64,000 nucleotides of DNA from Tricholomella constricta (lineage: Eukaryota; Basidiomycota; Agaricomycetes; Agaricales; Lyophyllaceae), in contig JAACJP010000002.1 of NCBI GenBank assembly GCA_013368375.1, forward strand, positions 744,001-808,000, read 5' to 3'. A model generated the notes under the pieces. It saw only the letters and a list, made by a program, of their open reading frames with translations. It had not been told where the DNA came from and did not search any database. The position numbers were made by a program, and so were the translations under genes. Positions 21,634 to 35,459 of this stretch are shown here, in pieces (within the stretch, counting starts at the first letter, position 1; every line of letters begins with the position of its first letter).

Positions 21634-23389
21634 TCAGTCGGATGTAACTCGCATATTGAGCTTGTTTGCAAGGGTTTCCATGTACACATCTCTCGGCAAG
21701 TTAATTTTAGTTTGACGTGGGGAAGGAACATTGTCACACATACCGGTTTCATGTCGAAGTTTCCAGTATTCCGCAAGGAGTTCATTAAGTTCCGCCTCGC
21801 CCTTCTTGAGATGCTCAGTCATCTAAAAGCGATGGGTCAGCTATGACCATATAGTTTTATGCAGAGGAAACAAAACTTTTTTTTCCACTTCATTGGCTTC
21901 CGCCCGAAGCTCCTCGACCTGTTTATCGTTATCACGACGTTCGACTGCCATCTCGTTATATTCACGCTGGAGCCTGTCGATTGTCCTCTGGCTAGCCATC
22001 TTCTTTTCCTCTGCGTGGCGTTGGGCCCTTTCCAGCTTGTCATGGGCATTGGACAATTGTTTCTCGACACGCTGTGGGACAAAGTGGTCATTCAACGGAT
22101 TAAGCATTTTGAGAAACATAAGGCGGACCTCTTGTCGGAGCTTTAGCTCATTTCTTTCGATATTCTTATGGTCGAGATGGTCTCTGAGGTCGGCGAGTTC
22201 TTTTTGCGACACTTGAAGGGAGCGTACTTCCTTCTCGATGGTTTGTAGTTGCTCGATGCAACTCCGTACGTCCTGGATTTTATGTAAAATGGGTTACCAG
22301 AAGAGCGTGGGCACAAAATTAGCTCACCTTTTCAATGCCAAGCAATGCGTTGATTTTGGCCTGTAGATCTCGCGCTTTAGCTTCCTGCATTGTCACAAGT
22401 TTCTTGTCATCGACGGCCGTTGTACTCATGGTCGATATTGTGCGTTTGATGCGTTCAGGGGACTGTACAATCCTCGATCGGCTTCGGGTAATGGCATCTG
22501 ATACGCTGGCGATCTCGCCATTGAGCGCTTCCTGTAATCTAATGAGTAATGAAGAAGAAAAGAGACAATGGCTACTTACCTTGCGTTTGACCAGCGCATT
22601 CTTCTCTGCTTTAAGTTTCTCGACTTCCTGGACCGCAGCGGTTTGGAAATCTTTCGTAGCAATCATCTTTGCGCGAAGAGCGCTGTTACTGCTCCTTAGC
22701 TGTTCACAGCGAGGCTCATCTTCAGCGATTTTGGCCCTACGGTAATCGTCAGGGGTTATAAATTATATCAAGGAGGGCGACGTACTTTATAACCTCGATG
22801 CTTCGTTCTATCTCCCCCAATTGTTCAGAGACTTGATCTCGTTCAACAATTATGGCCTTCGAGCGATCTCGTAGGTCCTTGACGAACACATTGCAGTACT
22901 GCTCCGTAAACTTGACGAAATTTATGAATGCAGATAGAAGGGTAAGAGTGCGCTCTCGCTCTGGGCTGAATATGTCTTTCGCGTTGAAATCTTCTACCCT
23001 GGCAGCTTTGGCAAATCTCGTTCTGTGGGGTAGAGACGTTCAAAAGTAGGAGAATTGAATGAACTATTACCAGGACATACAGATGATATACGAGGATATT
23101 GTTGGACAACGCCGACGCATAGAGATCCTTCTAAGGTGAGTAACAGTCAAACAGAGTGCGAAGTGCCTACCTTGTCCTCGATGTTGGATGCAGTAAGCGC
23201 ATTTTGGACCGGATCTCGAAGAGCATCCTGGTTGATGTCTGTAACTTGCTGCAGGCATGCACAGTAAACTTTTTCGACAAAGTCCGCTGAGGGGCGCACG
23301 AGCTGTTCGTGACTGACCGACAGACCCCACCCTGCGAGAGCATTGGTGATGTCGGGAATGGTCATCTGGGGGAAGATGCCTTTCGCCAT
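21634..23389 (-). CDS. NUF2: Kinetochore protein Nuf2 (Ndc80 complex)
   Basis: 446-residue outer-kinetochore subunit that pairs with Ndc80 to bind microtubules. Exons (-): 23389-23171, 23130-23081, 23022-22786, 22736-22580, 22531-22328, 22272-22129, 22071-21877, 21822-21744, 21689-21634; all phases close. The N-terminal calponin-homology domain begins FPQMTIPDITNALAGWGLS and contains QLVRPSADFVEKVYCACL and PERERTLTLLSAFINFVKF. The remainder is coiled coil, ending with NELLAEYWKLRHE. The length matches Nuf2 orthologues (about 450). The final intron 21690-21743 is in frame and stop-free, so it could be missed; its acceptor is GAG. Its start codon lies 127 bp from that of the RecQ helicase gene on the other strand. 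Confidence 0.93.
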
Positions 23390-23516
23390 AATTGATGATG
23401 ATAGTTGGGAATCAGAGAGACGCGACGATCACGTGGTGGACGCGACCTGTAACTGTCACGGGGTTTCGTTCCTCTGAGCCACTCTCTCTGAAGCCCTGAC
23501 CACCGCCTCCCTCAAC
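23390..23516. promoter_or_regulatory. Bidirectional promoter NUF2 / RecQ helicase
   Basis: Only 127 bp separate the two divergent start codons, so both genes must share a promoter and both 5' UTRs fit in this space. It is moderately GC-rich with ACGATCACGT near 23428 and no TATA box. Co-regulation (S/G2/M genes) is an inference. Confidence 0.6.
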
Positions 23517-26500
23517 ATGCAGGCCCCAAAGAACAATCTCCAGGAGGTTCTTCGTCGCAAGTTCGACTCTGGAGCTCCTATCTCTCCGGCTCCCACTTCG
23601 TCTGGGTCTTCAAAGGTGGCTGTAGTTCATTCAGTTCATGAGCATCGGTAGCTGAACTCATCTACAGAAGTTTAAGCCTGCTCCAACTGCTTCTGGCTCA
23701 GGAGGTATTTCATCTCGTGAATGTGGCCTGTTCTTTACGTTGACTGATCTCCCTAGTCCGAATACATACCCCCTCGACTCTACCCTCCTTCTCGACCCCA
23801 GGATTTCGAAGAGGTAAAATTAATAATAAGGAGACCGAGCCAACGCCCCGAAGCCTCGAGGTCTTTTCTGTATCCAGTGACTCAACCCCCTCATCGCCTC
23901 CTGGAAAGGTCAAACGAACTTCCTCGGACGCCTCCGTCGCCTCGGACCCGTCTCCCCAACTCACCAAACGGCTTAAGAAGGATGTCACCGAGGAAAAGGA
24001 AAATATCCACAAGCCACTTTCTAAACCGAAATTCAAAGGGAAGTCCAGAGAAGTCCCGTTTCAGCTCGCCCATGTGCAACAGAGTGTGAGCGACGACGAC
24101 GAACCATGGATGCGAATGGAGCTCGACACTGAGCGCAATCCTTTTGCGAAACTTGACCGCGATTACCCATCTTATATGGTCCGGCCGTCTGCTGCTCTCG
24201 CAGATGTGCCGGCCCGCGATCACGACTTGCTATCGGTATGGGGGCTACGGTCTTGTATATTGAACCAAGCTTATGATTGCGTATAGAAAGACCTTGAAAC
24301 ATTAAGAGCGCTTCTCTTCGAAAACTACGAACTTGTAGGTGTCATTACGGAAAGGGAGCTTGCTCATCATCGAGGGGCAGTGAGGACAACAGATATTACA
24401 ATGCTTCAGAGGCTCAGGTAACTTTTTGTCCCCCTTCAAACTTTCAGGTATTGAAACGTACGTTCCAGCTCCGGCTTGAATGACCGCGTGGCTTCCATCA
24501 AGAAAGCCATCGCCTTTCGTGAAAGCGAGACTGCGACACAAAAGATCGCGCCACCACCCCTCGTGCCATTGAAGGAACATATACCCTCAACTCCACTGTC
24601 AGCCTCATCGACAACGAAGTCGAGATTGGTAGTACAATCCACGGCCCCCGAGATCTTGTCCATCACCACGCGTGAAACATATGTTCATGAAAAGGAATTA
24701 CACGCCAGGGGGATCACCGCGACAGTTGTTCCAGATGAAGAGGAGCCTATGCCGGCCAGTGAAGCGGACTATTGGGCAGGCGTGGACGAACTCCCAATCG
24801 ACGAGCCTCTCTCTGAGGACCAATACCCCTCAACTGCAGAGACGACGGTTCTTCCGGCATCCATAACTCCCTCCCATGACCACACATCTAGTCCTTATTA
24901 CCGAGAAATCATCACCAATCTGAGGAATGTATTTGGGCTCGAGACTTTTCGGCAAAATCAGCTGGAGGCCATCACGGAAGCCTTGGACGGAAGAGATGTC
25001 TTCGTTCTTATGCCGACAGGTGGAGGGAAAAGCCTTTGCTACCAGCTTCCGGCTGTCTGTCAAAGCGGGAAGACCAAAGGTGTCACCGTGGTTGTATCGC
25101 CCCTCCTTGCCCTTATGAAAGATCAGGTTCATTCTCTGATGAAGAAGCGCATCGACGTCTTCCTTTGGAATTCGGAGGCGACCTACGAAGAAGCTACCAC
25201 TCGCATGCGGGCCACTAGAAAGCCGAGCCTTGTGTATATCACCCCGGAGAAACTCAAGGACAATAACACGGCACAGAGGATATTGGGCGAGCTCTACCGC
25301 GAAAACGGGCTAGCGAGATTTGTCGTCGACGAGGCCCACTGTATCTCAACTTGGGGTCAAGATTTCCGTGACGCAGTGAGTTGTCATCAGACAAGCAACC
25401 GAGCTTAACTGATCCCTTTTTCAGTATCAACACTTGGGCACTCTTCGTTCAATGTTTCCCAACGTTCCGATCATGGCCTTGACTGCGACGGCAAGGAAGG
25501 TCACCGTCGCCGACATTACCGCACGCCTGAAGCTCCAAAATTTTGCTTTCCTCACCCAGTCCTTCAATCGACCGAATCTTCGATATGTCATTGAATCCAA
25601 GACAAAGAAGTGGATGGAGTCTATGATGGAATTCATCCGTTCCAAGCACTACCAGAAGTCTGGTGTAATCTACTGCTTGGGCCGTGACAAGTGCGAGGAG
25701 GTGGCGAAGAAGTTGAACGTCAATGGATTCAGCGCAAAGCACTTCCATGCTGGAATGTCGCAAGGTGACAAAGACTTAACTCTCGAAGAATGGAGGACTG
25801 ATAAGGTCCACATTATTGTTGCGACGGTAAAGGCTCATTCCTATCTATGAAATTTTAATTGCAACTGTATCTATAGATTGCCTTCGGAATGGGGATTGAC
25901 AAGCCTGATGGTATGCTTTCTTATCTGAACCGGCATCGACCTCCCTTGAACGATTTAATCCAGTCCGCTTTGTTATCCACTACTCCTTACCGAAGTCTTT
26001 GGATGGGTATGTGATTCAAGTACCTTTCTGGCAATGCAACTCATCTATTATAACAGTTATTATCAAGAAACAGGCCGTGCTGGTCGTGATGGTAAACCTG
26101 CTGACTGTATCCTATGTGCGTATTGATGTTCTAACATAGAAACAAACAGACATCTAACCGGGCATAAACAGACTTCCTTTACAAAGACTTCATTGCTGTT
26201 CGTAACATGATCGAGCGGCCCGACAACAACAACACGGTCCCAAGCAAAGATTCCATAGACCGACAAACAGCAGCCGCCCGAGCAGTAGTCGATTATTGCC
26301 TCGACATATCAGAGTGCAGACGTGTCCAACTCTTGCATTATTTTGATGAAAAATTCGACAAAAGAGACTGTCGTCGTGGATGTGATAATTGCGCTGACCC
26401 CGAGCCACTGATCACTCGAGACCTAACCAAGGAAGCTCGAGATTCTGTTCAGCTAGTCGAAACTTTTCAGCATAGGTCAGACGTTGTCACTTTGCCACAG

Positions 26501-27633
26501 TGCCGCGATATTCTCAGGGGTGCCAACACTACGGCTATGCGCAACAAGGGCTATGACAAGGAGCCTCTCTTTGGATCTATTCGAGACTTGACAAATGAGC
26601 TCGTCGAACTGCTTCTCCGGAAACTCTGCCAAATGGATGTTCTTATCGAACAGTCTATTCAACAGGTGTCTGGTTATCATTGCGAATATGTTAAGGTGAG
26701 TAAAATTGATACCGCATCTTCGACTAGCAAATTTACAGGAATAAAGCTCGGCCCCAAAGCGCAGAAATTTAAACGCAGTGAAGAGAGGGTAACCATACAA
26801 TGGCGACCAAAACCTGGGAAAACATCGGGCAAGCCATCTAAAAAGAAAACTGTCATTAAGCCAGCCAACATTACGGAACGCGCAGCGACAGGAAAAGTTA
26901 AAGCTATCGAAGTTGATCCAATCGAGTCGTATGAAGAAGACTCTCCTTTGGAGATCTCAGACACGGAAGATATCATTACGACGAAGAGAAATTGGCCGCC
27001 TCTTCGCACTGCCTCAAGCCGCCGCCCAGTTGCAGTTGAAGACGACATAGAGATATCCGACGTCATCACTGTCGAGAAGCGAGCTGCCCGTGTAGTCTCT
27101 AGCTCGGACCCGAGTGATTTATATAAGCAAATGTGTGGTCTTCGCGATCAAGTGTGTACCTTCAGCATCCTTGAACATCGTCATACTCACCTTTTCCAGA
27201 TCATGCTTGAGAGAGATGTCTCTGATCCTGAGCAAGTTTTTAACGACACAACCTTGCAGTATCTAAGTGTAACTTGTCCTCAGGGTGCGACCATACACTT
27301 TCCCACCCGATCGATAACTGACCAGTCTTCAGATTATAAGTCGTTTATTTCAAACATGAAAGACGATGTCTCAAATGACGACGAAGCTACTGCGAAGTTC
27401 AGTGAATACGGGACGAGATTCCTGGAGCTCTGTATTCGACATAAATTTGGTTCAGTGTAAGTTAACTGAAATACTGCGCAGGGTTTGCACCAGGCTGACA
27501 ATCACCCTCCAGTACTCCAAAAACAACAGGATACGACGTCGAGGGTCTCCGTTCACGCTTTGGATACCAAGATCCCTCTGGGTCTGCTGCCCCAACAAGT
27601 GCCCATAGATCCAAGTTTAAGCCACATCGGTAG
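23517..27633 (+). CDS. SGS1: RecQ DNA helicase, Sgs1/BLM/Rqh1 type
   Basis: 3'-5' DNA helicase that dissolves recombination intermediates with Top3/Rmi1 in the nucleus; predicted 1149 residues. Exons: 23517-23615, 23668-23704, 23757-24235, 24287-24417, 24469-25375, 25425-25826, 25877-25910, 25964-26006, 26057-26115, 26172-26695, 26747-27151, 27200-27284, 27333-27456, 27513-27633. An acidic N-terminus of about 400 residues is followed by FRQNQLEAI, Walker [20 protein letters not shown], motif III TATA, motif [18 protein letters not shown] and motif [12 protein letters not shown]. The RQC zinc ligands are in [10 protein letters not shown] and CRRGCDNC, then a winged helix and a C-terminal HRDC domain ([19 protein letters not shown]). 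Intron 26696-26746 is 51 nt without stop; removing it gives the conserved YVKLGPKA. It shares a 127-bp promoter with NUF2. Confidence 0.95.
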
Positions 27634-27785
27634 CAGTGATCAGGTGAACGACTTTTTAGAAATCTTGGAATATCTCCCTGCGACAATGCATTGGGCAATG
27701 TATTGTATATGAACCTCCTACTGTAACTGTAGTAATAGAAAAATAATTCGAGTATATACAGCTATAATCTAAATTGCTTTATGGG

Positions 27786-29394
27786 CTAGTCCAAATTTGC
27801 CTCTAGTTCGTCCGCAAAAATTATGTTTGGGATGATCAACATCTCTAAGGTCGATGCCAGCTCTTCGTCGCCTTTGTTGAGCCAGATCCATTTGAACCCA
27901 GAATGGTATGCGACGGAAGCACCCCAGCGGATATTGAGACTGTTGGCTGGATCGGACCAACCATCCCATTCAGTATATACCGGTGTTCCGTGTAAGCAAT
28001 TGCTGCAGGTGAAGTGCGTCAACAGAGAGGGTGGAGGATCGGACGAGAAAACTCACAAGTGAAGGAGTTTAGGCAACACCACCTTCCCCTGAAGCCAAAA
28101 GTCAGTCACGATCAGAAGAGGAAAGATATCTTCGACAGAGATTAGGTATACCTCTTGAGGGGTGTCCTTGATGTGAATTTGTCGAGAGAGTTCCTCCTTT
28201 TCGGATATTGCGTCATCTCCGAGCCCAGTCATGTATCCGTCCAATAGGCAGCTTGTGACCTCAAAATCATAACTCAAGGGCTCGAAAATGTCGGGTCGGT
28301 GGTCAACAATTGCCCACCAGTATCCCTGGTCGCCAAGTCGCACGTTATCGTAACGCCCTTGGTCGTCACCGCCAGGTAATCCGTATTTTGCCTGGAAAGC
28401 GGGTGGTGATAATGCAAGAGGCTGGCTATTAGCATAGCGCCTGGAGTCCATCAGGCGGAGCGCACGGAGTTTCTCCAGGTCTAGCAACATGACACAGGAG
28501 CAAATGCGGGATGCGTGGTACCATATAGGAGCGTTTTGGTCGGGGTGACTGGACATGACGACTGCCGTAGAAGGCTTCAAACGTTTGAACACATTCCAGA
28601 GGAGGGTAGGATCAGAGATGAAAAGCGCGTCAGTGTCCACGTATATTCCTTTCTTGACGCTCGGGGGAAGGATTTCGTGAATGAATAACTTCATGAGCCC
28701 AGCTACAAGGAGGATTAGTTGTCATGGCTGAGTCTACGCAGTACGTCGAAGACTTACGGAGACCAGCTGAGTGGTCCGACTTGATGGACCCTTCACGTTC
28801 AACTCTATCAAGCATGCTCTGCCATGATGGCTTATAGAACCATATTCGAACGTCGTGAAGTGGCCGGTGCACGAGAGCGAAACGGGCTTCCAAAAACTTT
28901 TGCGCAGAATCGTCGCAGATGATGTGTACATGAGAGGGACTGGAGTTGTAAAGCAGAACAGACTGAGCGGGAAATGTGAGCGCCAAGGTTGTCATTTCAA
29001 CAAATCACCAACGTACCTTGATCAAGAGCGCACCTTCTATTGCAGAGGACTCGGACCATATAATGAGCACGAATACAACAGGTTCAGGTTTGACAGCGAC
29101 ATTTTGATACACTATCGCAGTTTCTGTCACTCCAGGCGCCGAGATGGTAGTAGTAGTGGTGATATAAATTCCATTAGATGACGGTGATCCTGGGGATTCC
29201 AGTCGGACTGTCGACTTCGTCGAGCTCGAAAATTCGGCAAGAAAAAGAAGCAAAGAAAAGACAATGGCGATGTAAGTGAGAGCGAGGAGTTTGCGCCTGC
29301 GCGGTCGCCAACGTTGAGACCAGCTGTCGTAAAGAGCAGTGGCCTGGCGACCGCCAAGGTCTACGTCGTGGAATGGGTTGCCCGTACCGCTCAT
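27786..29394 (-). CDS. Type II membrane glycosyltransferase, GT8/GXYLT-like
   Basis: 460-residue Golgi-type glycosyltransferase. Exons (-): 29394-29017, 28962-28758, 28702-28152, 28088-28057, 28002-27786. A short basic cytosolic N-terminus (RWRPRRRK) is followed by one transmembrane segment (LLALTYIAIVFSLLLFLAEF), a Ser/Thr stem, and a catalytic domain with SVLLYNSSPSHVHIICDD, HSAGLPGLMKLFIHEILP and the metal-binding DTD in GIYVDTDALF. The layout matches family 8 retaining transferases related to glucoside xylosyltransferase and LARGE; the donor and acceptor cannot be told from the sequence. The stop of the next minus-strand gene lies 155 bp upstream. Confidence 0.88.
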
Positions 29395-29549
29395 GGCGAA
29401 GACAAACTTCAGGCAAACTGGGGCGTAGTATGGGGAAACATCAGTGATGGTCGCCAGTGGTCGCCGTTCAAAATTATAAGTGATAGATAGATAATACAAT
29501 TGAGTCTACTGAGAGTCAACTTGTAAGTACATTATGCTAGGATACACCA

Positions 29550-31890
<2,341 letters not shown>

Positions 31891-32004
31891 TTGCTGATGT
31901 AAGCTAGGGGGACGGAGGTTTAGGCATAGCGGGCCGGGTGGGCCGGGTGGGCCGTGAATGTATATTGAGCGGGATAACTGGGCATTCTGACGGCAAACTT
32001 GAAG
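31891..32004. promoter_or_regulatory. Bidirectional promoter DDX41 / GAL7
   Basis: 114 bp between divergent ATGs. It contains a tandem of GGGCCGGGTGGGCCGGG near 31930-31950 (C/G-rich) and no TATA box. That a splicing helicase and a Leloir enzyme share this space suggests constitutive expression. Confidence 0.55.
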
Positions 32005-33400
32005 ATGACTGAATTCGACGCAAACACACATCCTCACCGTCGCTGTGAGTATCCTCCTGCGCCACTCTCCAGTGCTCATCTTTTCTCCTAGTGAACCCCC
32101 TCACGAATGAATATGTTCTTGTCTCTCCCCATCGTACCAAGCGTCCATGGCTAGGTCAGACCGAAGCACCACAGGTTCTTGATCTGCCCCAGCATGACCC
32201 GAATTGCTATCTCTGTCCTGGAAACTCCCGTTCTGGCGGCCAGAAAAATCCTGTCTACGACCACATCTATACATTCGTGAATGATTTCGCTGCCGTCTTG
32301 CCCGCTCCCGCTCCAGCCACTCCCGCTGCACCTCACCCAATGCTAACGACGACACCCGTACATGGCGCATGCGATGTTCTGATCTTTCATCCTAGACATG
32401 ATCTTACGCTCGCAAATCTCGCAATTTCAGACATTGAGCAAATCATAACGGAGTGGGTCAGGATTTATAAACAGCGAGGCACTCAAAGTGGGATAAAATA
32501 TGTTCAGATCTTTGAGGTTGGGTCCAATCCTCGAGGAACGTTGGTCACGATTGATCGATGATATATCAGAATAAAGGCGCGATCATGGGTTGCTCTAATC
32601 CTCACCCACATGGACAGGTTTGGTCCCTTTCGGAGATTCCCACTTTACCTTCGACCGAACTTGCATCTCTCCGGCGCTATTCCTTGTTCGAACTTCCCAC
32701 TCCGAACGCGCCCCGAGGCCCTAAAGGTAAATAATCATTTATCGTCCTCGGTTGTTTAACCGACGCCTGAACACCCGAAAGGCCGGTCATGCCTGCTCTG
32801 CGAATATGCTCATGTGGAAGTTGGGTTGCCCGAGCATGATTCGCGCGTCGTTGTTAAGAACAATCACTGGGCTGCTCTTGTTCCATGGTGGGCCACCTGG
32901 CCGTTCGAAATCTTGCGTGAGTGGACGTTGAAATTTTCCATCAAGGCTTCGTTGATGAACGAGGCGCATGTAGTCCTTCCCTATCAGCGCCATATCCCTT
33001 CTATTGTGCATCTTGCAGACGACGAGAGATCAGCACTAGCTGAAATCCTCTCAAAGATAACAATCAGATATGACAATCTCTTTTCCAGCTCGTTCGCGTA
33101 CTCTATGGGCATCCATCAGCGCCCCGTTCCTGACCACGATTGCCACTCAGCAGACGATGATGATGAGGGCAATGTTGCTCATTTGCACTTACATTTTTCT
33201 CCTCCTCTGCTGCGAAGCGCTAGTGTCAAGAAATTCTTGGTCGGGTACGCAATGTTGCGTTCAGCTGCAGCATTTCGTTTTTTAATTGAGTGGCGACCAG
33301 ATTTGAATTGATGGCCGAGGCGCAGCGCGATCTCACACCAGAGCAGGCGGCGGGTAGACTTAGGGCTTGCTCTGAAAGGCATTACCTTCGCAGGGAATGA
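32005..33400 (+). CDS. GAL7: Galactose-1-phosphate uridylyltransferase
   Basis: 375-residue cytosolic Leloir-pathway enzyme that exchanges UMP between UDP-glucose and galactose-1-phosphate. Exons 32005-32044, 32092-32516, 32570-32726, 32782-32916, 32974-33244, 33301-33400. It shows [14 protein letters not shown], zinc-site CYLCPGN, the nucleophilic-histidine motif [26 protein letters not shown] and the C-terminal [10 protein letters not shown] with [15 protein letters not shown]. Length and order are normal for the family. No other GAL gene is in the window, so there is no GAL cluster here. Confidence 0.95.
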
Positions 33401-33485
33401 GGCTCCGTTAATGTCGTAGGGCGCATAGAATGGTCATCGTTGGATATGAAATGTTATGTACTGTCAGAAATGAGTTGACCACTCA

Positions 33486-35244
33486 CTACTTTCCGTCAAT
33501 TTGAAGCCACATGGACCAATATCTCTTTTCTTCTTCCGTCCCATTGAATACCCAATTGACCTTCTTGATCTCCGTAAATCCCTCTTCTAGCTGCGGTTCC
33601 TCGAAATTATCGCGGAAACCGCAAAATCCGATATATGGAACCAGTTCCCGTCTCGGCTGTAAAGAAATATATCTGCATCAATGCCTGAAATTTCTATTTG
33701 AGATTTTTGATGTCGTACCTCAGCCGCAGCAACCGAAGGTGGAAGGTTATATGTGCGGTAAAGATTATTATGCCACGCGAGCTCTATCGAGCCCGCAAAA
33801 AAGAAGCACCTATCGCTCTGTTGATATCAAACGGGGGCAGACAATACCTCAGTCACGTACCTCGTTGCTATCTTGAGCTGCCGAGCGATATCAAGGTAAT
33901 ATTTGCGAATAGCGGTATTTCGATTTGTATTGTCTGATATAACCGATTCATGCCATGAAGCAAAGGTTTGCGACGAGATTGATCTTACCAATTACACAGC
34001 TCTTTCCCTCGTGCAGAACCTTTTGCATCTCTTTGACGCACTTATCGCGCGTTTTGAGTGTGTCCTGGTTGATGTGGATGTATCCAGCAGGTTCAAAGTG
34101 GCTCCGATAGAAAGATGTCTTCCCCAGACATGGGTATCCAACGAACAGTACAAGTTCTTGTTTAGGCGGATTGGGCAATAATGGCGAAGAAGTGGGTGTG
34201 ATAAATGGCACTATCAACCAAAGATCAGAAGAACAAGAACCCAACGTGAACGATGGACGGACCATCCGCCGGAAGAGAAGACACATGAAAACCTGGGAGC
34301 CAGGTTTTCGTGTGAGGAGGAAGTTTGAGGAAATACTCCTGAGAGTAGCACAATTAGGCCGCAGTCATTAGACACAGGGTTGGGCAGACTTCTGGAGTAA
34401 AGAAGGGTATTCCAACATTGAGAGCCCATTTACGATCCGTGCTTGAAAAATCAGCCCTATTGCCGGAATATTGTCGACCAGCCGCGTCACCGACATAAAA
34501 AGACTGTGACTTGTCTGGAAAGAGGCAAGCCTAGGTCAATACATATTAGAGGTGGAAAAAAGACCAGGGTGATGCACCTATTTCGACGCCGTCTTCGTGC
34601 AAAATACGCTCCAACTCTGACCACATGCCTGGCATGGGTTTTCTGTAGCCATCCTTCGCTGTGGCAGCAAATAAGCGGAAAGGCACATTAGAAAGCTTAT
34701 AAGGGATGAGATCAGAGAACGTTTTGCTTTTCAATCAGTACTCACCGCAGCCGCGATGGAAGGTATTTTCAGCTTCCAACTCTTGAGCGCTTGAGGCTTG
34801 AGCGCCTGGTTAGAGATGATAATCACTGTATAACTGACATCCAATTAAACATAGTTCGTTCTGAGTGTGTGATTCGCTCACCCAGAATCGACCACTTCTT
34901 TCAATATAGCTGGAATGCTGGCTCGCCACCACTCCCAGGATAAACTGGTTGAAGTTGTTGATGGTTTCTTTGCATACCCAAAGTCAGATTTGATGAGTGT
35001 CCCGTCCAAGTCAAAGGCGGCGACTTTGGCCGACGCTTTGGGGCTGAGATTGAGACCATGTAAACATGATCGCGTAGGGCCGAGGGGGTCCAGCCATTTG
35101 AATGACCCACTCGACACGGGTTCTTCCTTGTTTTCAAAGAAAGGATGGACTAGAGTCAGAGACGAGAATGTCAGGTCGGGTTATAAGATGTCTGCATGAG
35201 ATTGTACTTTTCCGAATCTTCTGCCTTGGTTCCGCGTGTGGCAT
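33486..35244 (-). CDS. PNK1: Polynucleotide kinase 3'-phosphatase (PNKP/Pnk1)
   Basis: 422-residue DNA end-processing enzyme of single-strand break repair that removes 3' phosphates and adds 5' phosphates. Exons (-): 35244-35208, 35149-34882, 34833-34746, 34695-34578, 34514-34390, 34338-34263, 34210-33989, 33933-33861, 33809-33719, 33656-33486. The N-terminal phosphatase has AFDLDGTLI, IIISNQ and YVGDAAGR; the C-terminal kinase has the P-loop GYPCLGKTSFYR, DNTNRN and a lid ending LYRTYNLPPSV. No FHA domain is present, as in fission yeast Pnk1. The start ATG lies in a 37-nt first exon; the join restores the conserved IHPFFE. It is divergent from the Nudix gene. Confidence 0.93.
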
Positions 35245-35459
35245 ATCCAAATGTTCAGAGGTTCGTTTAGATCCTGATAACTAGGTTCATGGATGGAGAT
35301 TATGGTAGCAACGAGAAAGCACACCTGCGCCAGCGGAATCAGACATTTGGCAGAAAGATCGACCACAGAATAGCTGGATGTTGGGCTAGACACTAGACGT
35401 TTGGGGATGTTAGTAGCGCCAGGCGTTACGAACAAACAACGCGTTGTACCGTTCATGTC
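35245..35459. promoter_or_regulatory. Bidirectional promoter PNKP / Nudix hydrolase
   Basis: 215 bp between divergent start codons. No TATA box seen. It must serve both a DNA repair enzyme and an ADP-ribose hydrolase, which is of interest because both act downstream of DNA-damage or ADP-ribose metabolism (inference). Confidence 0.5.
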
